Assembly (NCBI GenBank): GCA_000467715.1
Contig: AJFK01000620.1
Location: forward strand, 62,001-126,000
DNA: 64,000 nucleotides
From: Hysterium pulicare CBS 123377
Lineage: Eukaryota > Ascomycota > Dothideomycetes > Hysteriales > Hysteriaceae
Reading direction: 5' to 3'
Positions within the stretch are counted from its first letter, which is position 1; the number at the start of each line of letters is the position of its first letter. Positions 33,135 through 42,419 of the stretch are shown one piece after another. The notes beneath the pieces are model-generated. The model was given only the letters and a program-made list of their open reading frames with translations. It did not search any database and was not told the DNA's origin. Position numbers and translations under genes: made by a program.

Positions 33135-33946
33135 GGTGAAGCTGGACTATAGTAGATGGTGGGACGGAGTGACATGGAACCTGATCCATTTATGCAATAC
33201 ATTGCACCTCTGCATTGCATCTTACCGAAAGCCGGGATTGATACATTGCGGGATATAACGAGTCAAATGGAAAAGATTACTACTCGGTCAAAGTTTCAAG
33301 TGGGTTAAATAAGTCGTCATGATTGGGAGGCCCGATGGACGAGATAAGAAGGAGTTCGGATAACGGAACGATCGGGCAGGCGTGGGTTGGATTCAGTAAG
33401 GGATTGTGTGAGGGAATTGCCGACACGACATAACACTGCATAATACTGGGATGGTGTATAGTGGTCAGTTTCGGTAGTCCGCTTTCCAGGATTTGCTCCA
33501 ACGGTGCATGCTTAACCAAACCACACGTAAACGTTCAAGGCCCTGGTCTTCCATTGTGGCAATAAATAGCTAGGTCGGTAAGTTGACTTAAAGCTGTTGG
33601 TGTTGTGGGTAAATACGAGAAGATTAGAAACGGAGTGCGTATACAAGCGGGGACGGTTGAAGGGCGTACATAGTTCTTCGAAAAGGAAGGTGTTTCGGAG
33701 CGGTGGAATGCCAAGCTGCCAAGTCTGAGCTTCTTGATCGTCTTTGGGAATCTTTGTTGGCTTCACCACCGTCGCTTGCTCTGCGTCCCATCTTTGCCAA
33801 CTGATTTTTTGCGCCCTTCGTCCTACAGCCTACCCAGGTTTTTATCCAATGGCAGGGTGCCATTTGCGACAACTCGGCTTTTTGCACCTTCCTGCCGTAC
33901 AGCTATTGCGATCCCCCTATCGTCCTGTCATTTCTTCGGGTGACTA
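33135..33946. promoter_or_regulatory. Divergent promoter, amino-acid oxidase and PPR gene
   Basis: About 810 bp between divergent starts. TACATTGC-like words recur at 33198-33240 (ATACATTGCA, GATACATTGC) near the oxidase start. No coding region is supported. Confidence 0.4.
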
Positions 33947-36280
33947 ATGCTCCGACATCTGCCATCTAAAGCACTCGCCCGCACCGTCTATCCCCCTCAC
34001 TCACGAGCTTTGCGGGCTCTGCCCCCGAAGATCCCAAGCTTCCGTCCGCAATGGTTTCCTCCACCTCCGGAACCAAGCCCGATACCAGATGGACAGGCGC
34101 TGCGAGCTGTTGACGGACAAGATGAGACGAGACAGCGGTCAATAAGAAAGAAACAAAAATGCGAAGCGAGACTCAAAATCAAGGCTTCGCGAGCTTCATC
34201 AGTACAGGCCCACGGCGTTTCGGGCAATCTCTGGCTCCGACGACTCAATCATCATCTTGCAGAAGCAGATCGGAACAAATGTGACGAGGACAACCGTGCG
34301 AATCTCTGGAAAGCTTACTCAAATGTAAAGAGGAGTAGCCCTGAAACGCTCCGTTGGCTTCCGGACCGAGCCTGGGATTTGCTTTGGGCCACCCAGGCCA
34401 TCGATTCGGACACAAATGCAAACCGCGGAACCCATCTACGCGAAATATTTCAGGATATGCGGTCTATTGGCAGATCTACAACAGTGGCGCAAAGAATTGA
34501 ACATCTGGAAGCTATGTTTGTAACTGGGCTAGAGGAAAAGGCATTGCAGCAATGGGAGGAGGAGCACTCGCATCCGTACGAGGGCTGGCGGGATGCATAT
34601 AAGCCTGAGCACCTCGAGCTTGGAGTACGGATGAATGCAATGGCCGGTAATCCTGATAGGGCGAAAGTAGTCTTGGATGAATTATTCGACCTCTACCCTA
34701 CTTGGGATGTTTCTGTTATGATGACTGTCTTTCGGGCTCACACGAGGCTGGCGTCTCAACACCACCACGACTCTGCCTGGGACATCTACCTTCGCATGAA
34801 AGATATTCTCCAAGGAAACATGAATCGCACCCACTACGACACGTGCTTCATAGGCTTTCTAGAATGCCGTCATCCGCAGTACGCTAAAGCAGTGTTCAAG
34901 GATATGGTGAAGGGCGGTCATTTGGCAAACAGCATCACGGATGCCGAAATCGAACGAGTTTTGCGGAAATTAAACCTTTTATACGTTCTTGGCACTACCA
35001 TGGAAGAAATGACTGACATAGCTACATTTGCTGTAGCAAATTTACCTCAGCCATACCACCTACATATATTTGGAGATTGGATTAAGTTTGCAACTGTTAA
35101 AAGAGATCCCGTGGCAGCAGCACAGGTCTTGGAGTTGATGTTCCAAAAAGGACTTGAGCCACAGGCAGTGCACTTCAACGTGCTCGTCTCGGCGTTTTTG
35201 CGCGCGAAGAATCCAATTACCTTACAGAAAGCGGAAAACATAGGTTGGCAAATGGTAGAAGAACTGAACAACCGGACACACGACGTCCGGCCTAGGTCTC
35301 ATCCAACATCCGAATACTATTTTATCCACAGAAATAGCGAGGCCGAATCTGACATGGCGCCACGTCCTCCAGCACAACGATTGATTCCAAAAGCTAATGC
35401 GACAACGATTGCCCTTCTACTTCGCCATCACGTGAATCAATCGCAGTGGGATCACACGGAATATTTGCGAAGACACTTGGATCGCCTGCAAATCCGGCCA
35501 AATACCGAGCTTATGAACTCTCTCATGAATCTCGACCTCCGCCAATCGAACTTCGATGGCGTACTCGCAACGTTTCAGACCATGACCGAAACTCCAGAGG
35601 GGCTAGTCCCAGTTTTTCCGAACGGCGCTACGTACAGGTGCTTATGGAAAACACTGAGGATGGCGCTTGGGGATCATTCTACCCGAGACTCGGAAACGCT
35701 TCCACATCCACGCCAACTCCTCGCCGATACTATCCAGTGGTGGAGCCAGGTTGAGAAGCGGATGGATAGAAGTAGATTTCTACTGGCTCTTAATGGCGCG
35801 AATCGTGAACTTCTCGGGTTGGTCATGCACTGTTTCAGCTACACGAAAGATCTTCCTGGGTCTCTTGTTGCTATGCACATTTTCAAATGCCGATTTGGTA
35901 TCTTTCCCTCCGATCGCTCAACTCAAATATTACAGAGGCAATTATCCTGGATTGACCTGAGCCGTGAGACTACGGCGGTACGAGGACATTATCATCACAC
36001 CGGTGTGTTCAAGAAGAATGTCGATAAGGTGGCTCGCGTCTATCATATCCTGCTTCAGCGGAGACTACAGCGGATGAAGATGAGTGCAAGCGAGTTTTCT
36101 TCTTTGTCTGCGGAACAGGTTGGGGATATGAACTTGAATCTGTTGTCAGAATTCATACGGGTCATCATGGTCCGACAGTATACTCCCGAACAAGTGGAAG
36201 AAATGATTGATGCAGCCAAGAAAGATATGGGTGTACCCGATCTGTACACAGGTGATGTGGACGCTTTCAATGTTTCTTGA
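33947..36280 (+). CDS. Large pentatricopeptide-repeat (PPR) protein, probably mitochondrial
   Basis: Single exon of 777 residues, ATG at 33947. The first 60 residues are rich in Arg, Ser, Ala and Pro with few acids, like a mitochondrial presequence. The body consists of paired helices of about 35 residues; recognisable PPR-like units include AKAVFKDMVKGG (about 320) and AAQVLELMFQKGLEPQAVHFNVLVS (about 390-415, quoted here only as key positions), then FDGVLATFQTMTE (about 535). Such proteins bind organellar transcripts and promote their stability or translation; fungal relatives of this size act on respiratory-chain mRNAs. The target is not deducible here. The intact long frame and unusual length support a functional gene. 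Confidence 0.8.
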   Translation: MLRHLPSKALARTVYPPHSRALRALPPKIPSFRPQWFPPPPEPSPIPDGQALRAVDGQDETRQRSIRKKQKCEARLKIKASRASSVQAHGVSGNLWLRRLNHHLAEADRNKCDEDNRANLWKAYSNVKRSSPETLRWLPDRAWDLLWATQAIDSDTNANRGTHLREIFQDMRSIGRSTTVAQRIEHLEAMFVTGLEEKALQQWEEEHSHPYEGWRDAYKPEHLELGVRMNAMAGNPDRAKVVLDELFDLYPTWDVSVMMTVFRAHTRLASQHHHDSAWDIYLRMKDILQGNMNRTHYDTCFIGFLECRHPQYAKAVFKDMVKGGHLANSITDAEIERVLRKLNLLYVLGTTMEEMTDIATFAVANLPQPYHLHIFGDWIKFATVKRDPVAAAQVLELMFQKGLEPQAVHFNVLVSAFLRAKNPITLQKAENIGWQMVEELNNRTHDVRPRSHPTSEYYFIHRNSEAESDMAPRPPAQRLIPKANATTIALLLRHHVNQSQWDHTEYLRRHLDRLQIRPNTELMNSLMNLDLRQSNFDGVLATFQTMTETPEGLVPVFPNGATYRCLWKTLRMALGDHSTRDSETLPHPRQLLADTIQWWSQVEKRMDRSRFLLALNGANRELLGLVMHCFSYTKDLPGSLVAMHIFKCRFGIFPSDRSTQILQRQLSWIDLSRETTAVRGHYHHTGVFKKNVDKVARVYHILLQRRLQRMKMSASEFSSLSAEQVGDMNLNLLSEFIRVIMVRQYTPEQVEEMIDAAKKDMGVPDLYTGDVDAFNVS

Positions 36281-36651
36281 AAGATGGTTCAATTGGTTAC
36301 AGTCTATCATAGCCTTTTCCTCTCCCTCCTCTACATCTCGTTTTCTTTAGCCTGTAAGTTATTGTATGTTGCTGTAGATTAGTTTCGCATGGTACGGCGT
36401 CATGTCACTGGTGGGTAGGAGCATGTCATGGCATTTCAAGGCGCACAAAAGATGGCAGATAGACCAGGAATAGCATGGATAGGTTTAGGAGATAGCGTAG
36501 ATGCGTTAATTGTATTATATTAATACATGTATCAAAATTTTCCATCATTTAAAAGTATCCTACCAGATCGGAAAGCAACCTCAAGTCCCGTGAATAACTC
36601 CCAAGCCTATAACTAAAAGATTTTGCCTAACAGTTTTACATTCCATATCCC
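36281..36651. other. Convergent intergenic region
   Basis: Short AT-rich 3' flank of the PPR gene (TTAATTGTATTATATTAATA around 36505-36525) and of the minus-strand gene ending at 36652; likely polyadenylation signals. Confidence 0.4.
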
Positions 36652-37171
36652 TCACAGCCCTAACGGATTATTAGAGGTCCCCTTCCTTACAGATCCACCC
36701 TTCGGATTCGACTGCAACTGTGCCCTAGCACCCGCTCTACTACTACCCGCGATCCCAAGTGGGTTTGTTCCCGTAGCGGAGCGAGAACCCGATGCGCCGG
36801 TTGCATCTTTGATGGTATTGCCGTACTCGCGAACATAGTCGCCCCAGGTGCGGGTGGAGTTCGTGATACTATCGCGCATGAGTACAAACAGCTATCAAGC
36901 AGTCGCGTACATACCTAGTGCTGGCTCCTCGACCAGCTCCAGCAATACCGGTGCCAACTGCACCCACGACGCCGCCCGCGAAGTTGCTTATGCCAGATGC
37001 GGCTGCGCCTGTCGTGCGGGAGATCCAGGTCTGTTGGTTTCTTTGCGGTTGGGGTTTTGGGGGTGCTTTTTTGGCTGGTTGGGTTTTTGGCGGTGCCTTT
37101 TTCGCCGGCTGTGGTTTTGGCGGTGCCTTCTTTACCGGCTGTGGTTTCGGGGGTGCTTTTTGGGGCGGCAT
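36652..37171 (-). CDS. Small protein with Lys/Pro decapeptide repeats
   Basis: Exons 36915-37171 and 36652-36868 (46-bp intron) give 157 residues. Four tandem KKAPPKPQPA-type decapeptides fill residues about 4-42. A Gly/Ala-rich middle (GVVGAVGTGIAGAGRG) could insert in or contact a membrane. After the splice a compact C-terminal block starts SITNSTRTWGDYVREYGNTI and ends in a Ser/Gly-rich tail. The C-terminal block looks conserved in style, but I cannot name a family. The repeat units are 30 bp and could vary in number. The antisense frame is also open across the repeat, encoding hydrophobic FGGAFF repeats; this follows from the repeat composition. Confidence 0.7.
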
Positions 37172-37812
37172 TGTTTTGAATTGTGGTTGTTTCGTGGTGT
37201 TTTACAGAGGTATATTGTAGAAATGAAGTTTATGAGGGAGAAAGTTGGACAAGCTTCCAGGTGTTTGAGGCCAGGAGTTCGATGATGTCAGAGTTGTGGC
37301 GTTCGGGGCACCTGGAGTGGCGTTTGACGCTAGCCTCTTTGAACTTAGCCTTCGATTAGGCCAGGCGCAGGGACTGGGGAAGCCAACGCTAGCGGCGCCA
37401 GAGCGCGAGGGCCCTCAGACATCGCATCTGCGGCTCTGATATTCCCCATCCATCCACCACACGCTCTCTCACCACCACGCCGTCACTCCTTTACATCCAC
37501 AGCGAGGCTTTGGCTAATGCTAATAGAATTCTCTCTCTACGTTCATTCCGCAGTTAGAATGGCCCTTAACGATGGTCGTATGCCTTTCTGGTGAAGGATA
37601 CTTTGGGGATCATATTTCACCTTAAAGGTGGGCGGTCTTACGATACTCAAGTCCAGGCGAAAGAACCGTACATATCCCCAAGTTCTTTGCAACAAGCTTT
37701 TTCACTGTGCGCACACACGCACTGGGCAAGGCTTAAATTCCTTCTTGTAAGTTCGATTTTACATTTCTACTTCTTCACCGTTACCTGGCGATTTCAACAA
37801 CCACCCCGCGAC
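37172..37812. promoter_or_regulatory. Divergent promoter, Lys/Pro-repeat gene and kinase
   Basis: Shared upstream region of two divergent genes. The kinase frame is open from about 37591, but the first ATG in it is at 37813. Nothing else recognised. Confidence 0.4.
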
Positions 37813-40800
37813 ATGTCGCGGCAGCCTGGGATGGAGAGATACCCTTCTCATCCGAAGAAGAAGATTTCGCTGCCTCGATTGAGGCGAGCTAACACTTCGC
37901 CGGTTGGCGAGTTTTATAATGACCCTCCTAATATCTCCCGGGAGTCCTTCGTACAAAAACTAACCAACCTAGGACGGCGCTCAAAGCCCAAGCCCGCAAG
38001 TATCTCAAAACCCGTCGTCCCACTCGACTCTCCATTGTGGACACATCCAAGCCTTGCGACCGGCACGCCTTCAAACCCACACCCGAGTCCCGAGTACCTC
38101 ACTACCCTTGAACCTCCAGGCCAACCTTCGCGTCTACACCAGCAGGGCAACTCCGATCCGATACCGTTTCCGAATTTCTCCCTCGTTTCGAACAGTCCTC
38201 TAACGCCTGGTTCGGCGACGCTTTCCACGTCGACTTTCACGTCGGCAGTGCCTAGCCCAGTTCACCCGTTGGAGGTACAAAACGAAGTGCTTAAAAAGCT
38301 TGTCATTAACCGCGAGTATCAATTGTCGAACAAGGACCTGCACATTGGAGTACAAGTGGTACAGCTTGAAGAGAAGGAAGCATTGATCGAAGAGAAGGAG
38401 GCAGAAATCGCTGCACGGGAGGCCCAGATTGCTGAACGCGACTCAAGGTTACAAGAAGCGCTTTTGGAGATACAGAACCTAAGAGTGCAGCTTCAAGCTA
38501 AGGCAATCGTGGAAAAACGGGATTCTGTGACTCAAGATCAGCTTTTGGAGCTACAACTGAGAGTGAAGGTAAAAGCCAAGGGCAACTTCAAGAATATGGA
38601 GAGTACACGCCTGCAACCACCCCCAGCTTTGGGCACCAAAGTTCGGGCGGTACAGCAAGCGAAAGAGATGGAGCTCTTAGTGGCTGAGAGGGCAAAGCGC
38701 AGCGGTGAAGAGCCACCACCATACGACTTTCTTGAACTCATTGGCAAGGGATCTTATGGCCGTGTCTTCAAAGGGTAAGTCGATGTTCTGTATACTTAGA
38801 TTTTCCTAACCGCTGCTTCAGACTGAATCGAACGACCAAAGGACTGGTGGCCCTCAAGATCATAGACATCGACAAAGTTGACTATGAAGAAGGGACGAGG
38901 AAGAACCTTGAAGAGACCCTGAAAGAGATTAGCATTCTGCAGCAATTGCGCGACAGCAAAGCTAGACCCTTCGTCAACTTGATCGAGGAAGCTAGGACAG
39001 TCCATAACGAGCTTTGGATTATCAGCGAGTACGCTAGTGGCGGGAGTGTCTATACCTTGATGAAACCGACAATGACTCTCGATGCTCCTGGGCTTGAGGA
39101 GAAGTACATAATACCGATCGCTCGAGAACTTGCCATGGGATTGCGTTTCATTCATGAAGCGGGGGTCCTTCACCGAGATCTCAAATGCAAGTCCCTTGGA
39201 CTATCCAATTCAATAGAGTTCTTCTACTGACACAGCTGGATCTAGGCAATAACATCCTGATTGACGAGAATGGCAGAGTACAGCTTTGCGACTTTGGCGT
39301 GTCCGGAGTCCTCGAACCTGAAAATGCAAAACGGTCCACCATTGTCGGCACACCTTATTGGATGGCCCCAGAACTACAGAAAGAATGGGTGAAAGATGCC
39401 GATCCAAACAGCAGGTTTCGCCCTAAAGAGATCCTATACGGCTCCGAAGTGGATATCTGGGCGTATGGATGTACGATCTTCGAAATGGCTTCTGGGTTCC
39501 CGCCGTTTCACACTTCAAAACCACTCGATTTACCTGATACAGGGATTCCTCATCTAGAAGGAAAACGATTTTCGCCCGGGCTACAAGACCTTGTCTCATT
39601 CGTTTTCGAGGGCAGACCTGAAGATCGACCCACAGCGGAACAGATTGTCGAGCACCTCTACCTTGCAGACACAGCGCAATCATACCCCACGGGTATGCTG
39701 GTCGAACTAGTCGAACGCTATTTTCGATGGGAACAAGGCGGCGGAGCACGTGCTTCACTCTTTAATCCTTATGGTGCCCAAGCACCCGATCCACTGGCTC
39801 CAGAAATCGAGGACGAAGACGATGAATGGACATTTAGCACAACAGACGAGTTCGAGAAACACTTGAGCTACATTGATCCATTCAGTGATAATGGTGCAGC
39901 AAGTGGGCAAAATTTCGGCATCAGTGCACCGCCTCCCGATGATGAGGACCGATTTGCCAAGCTCCAGCAGAGTATCAAGGAAGAGCAAATCCGCCGTGGG
40001 AAGAAGAAGCTTGATCGCCTGTTTGATCCGAACTCAACACCCTATCGATATAGTGGATCGGGACCTGAGCGACCTCCGTCCGATCTTATTCTGCGTGACT
40101 TCAATCCTGGTGCTCCCAACCGTGAGACCGTCATTGACTTGGATTTCGCGGCACCTACTACTGTTGACATACCTAGCATCGACCTTGGTGAGGTGCCTAC
40201 TCTGAAAGCCAACCGTATGAATCGGATTTTGCGCGAGTTGGAGGAAGAAGAGGAAGAGGAAGAGAGGGATAAGTTTAACCAAGATCAGTTGACTAGACGG
40301 GCCACTAGAGACTGGAAGTTTCCAGCAATGCAGCCCGAGAAGTCAAATCGCCGAACAGTCGAGTGGACTTTCCAGACCGCTATGGCAGAAGCGAGCTACG
40401 AACCTCTTCCTGATGAACCGTCAGGCTCACTTCGACGATCAACCAAAGAACTCACGGTCCCAATGATGACTGCACCTCTCGAAGATAATCGGCGTACTCG
40501 CGATTTCGTGTTCCCACCCAGGGAATTAACAGAAGGCCAGGGTAGTAGCTTCTCGGATCAAGGCCTAGGCTATCAAACTACTGGACCTGCTTTAGGACCC
40601 AGCTTCCGACCAACTCTTCGTCACGTCGCAACGGAACCTCTGGGGGCCTTTGGCGACTTCTACCAGACGAACTCTGCACCAGAGTCTCCTCTCCGTACCT
40701 CAATGATCGACCTAGACATGGCAAACATCGATGACTTCCGCCCATCTACCGCCGACTCTGCGACAAACTCCGCTTACACCGCCGGAACAGAGTTCACGAA

Positions 40801-41659
40801 CGGCAATCCCTTCGACCTCGAAGATCAAGTACATCTTTCTGAAACCAATAACCGCGCTTCGTACCATATGAAATCTCAATCTGAGCCCAATCACCATGTA
40901 CCAGGCCTGCTGACGCCACACGACAATGACCCCGAGCATGGCTACGCAATTGACCATGGCGGCCTACCCCATCCAAACCATCATGCACGTGGCGTATCTT
41001 CGGTCTCGCAGATGCAACCTTCAAAGCCTCTGCCCAATAACGTCGGATACACACGTCAGCGAGTGCAGCAACCTGCTTGGGATGGCTGGAATCAAGCGAG
41101 CGCATACGATACAGACCAGAGTCCGACATCTGTTTCAGCTTCCATGTCAGCCGACGATGAAGACGTCGACGATCTCTGGGACGCCTTTGAGAAACGTAGC
41201 TTTCGTCGTAACCAGTACCGCAACAGCAGACGCACCGGCTCCCAAGACGAAGATCTCTCTTCCAGCATCGCTAGCCTCCGCTCCGATACCGACGACTACG
41301 GCGACAACAGCACCTATCTCGACGGCTTCGAACAGTCTAACATCACATCGTCCGCTCCTCCGCGCGCAGGCATACGAGCCCCCTCTGGACCGAACGGCCG
41401 TCCTATCATCGATTTCCCTATCCCCCGTGGCCCTGATCCAGAGGCTTTAGTCTGGGACGCCGAACCAGAGGTTATGGAAGGAGCTATTTTGAAGAGCACG
41501 CGCGATTTCATGCATGGATTGAGGATCACGCGAGAGGTTCTAAAGGGGCTGAAAGTCGATGTGGGAGGTGGACCGAGCCTGAACGGGAGTGTTGCTGGGG
41601 AGGGGATTGAGGAGAGGGATTTCGATGGCGGTTCCACCGTCAGAGTTAACGAGAGGTAA
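37813..41659 (+). CDS. Ste20/GCK-type serine/threonine kinase with long tails
   Basis: Exons 37813-38774, 38822-39186 and 39246-41659 give 1246 residues. Residues 1-150 are disordered and basic; about 155-260 form a coiled coil (EEKEALIEEKEAEIAAREAQ). The kinase domain spans about 305-575: IGKGSYGRVFKG, VALKII with the ATP-binding Lys, HRDLKCNNIL, CDFGVSG, GTPYWMAPE (Ste20-type activation segment) and DIWAYGC. The 670-residue tail is acidic and disordered, with four spaced aromatic motifs (DEWTF, RDWKFP, VEWTF, RDFVFPP). Intron 2 is GC-AG (GCAAGT...CTAG) exactly within HRDLKC/NN; reading through it meets a stop. Ste20/GCK kinases control polarity, septation and MAPK signalling; the exact orthologue is not assigned. 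A perfect donor GTAAGA overlaps the stop codon. Confidence 0.88.
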
Positions 41660-42419
41660 GAATTTTTCTTTGTGCTTTCTACGGCGTTGCTTTATTGGGG
41701 GAGGGGAGGAGGGATCATGTTGCTGGGGTTCTGGGCTGGGGTGTGTGGGAAAAGGAGTTTAGGTTTCATGATGTGTTTGGGACGATACCAGGATCCAGGT
41801 CTAGGTGTTTTGGGAGGAGCTTTGTTTGTTCCACTCTGGTTAGGACGTTGGGGGTGTGGTGGGGAGGATGGGATGGGTGGGATGAATGTTGCTGGGTTGT
41901 CTGTGGAGAGAAATTATAAAAATGAAAAGTCTAATTATCTGGAATTAGGATTGTGTCTTAATGCTATACGTGAGACCGTGTTCTGACTTCAACTGCTGAG
42001 CCTGCTGTATACCGAGATGGGTTGAGCTATGGGAGACGAGGATAAAGCCGTATACAGCATTGAGCAGGATAGTAGTAAAGGCCTTACCTATAACCTATTA
42101 TGAGGTATATAAGAAATTACATTAGTTATTCACCTTACTTAGGCTATATAAAGTTGAAGCTTGTTGATCTTAAATGCTATTTCTATTCGATTAACTCAAA
42201 GTACCTATATACTCAAGCTAATACAAGAAGAACGCTTGCCCACCAAAATACCAAGGATAAACACCGAAGCTATGCCTTTGAAAAGTTTCGCTCACTTTTT
42301 GGTTTCATGAATACATGACACGGCCCTCCAAATCATCAACAAGAGGGCTGATCCACACACATAATCGTAAGAAAGAGAACTGTGATTGCTCGCATATGCG
42401 CAAAAGCAGTTGCTTAGCT
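41660..42419. other. Convergent intergenic region with inverted repeat and AT-rich tract
   Basis: An imperfect inverted repeat runs from about 41992 (CTGCTGAGCCTGCTGTATAC) to 42068 (GTATACAGCATTGAGCAGG), with a perfect 10-bp core. It is followed by an AT-rich tract, 42080-42230. No gene seen. It may serve 3' end formation or be a small mobile-element remnant; neither can be shown. Confidence 0.4.

Noticed and set aside
36918-37220. Plus-strand hydrophobic repeat frame
   Set aside because: It mirrors the Lys/Pro repeats of the spliced minus-strand gene and has no splice or start support of its own.
42080-42240. RIP-mutated transposon remnant in the AT-rich tract
   Set aside because: AT-rich but short, with no recognisable element ends or coding relic.
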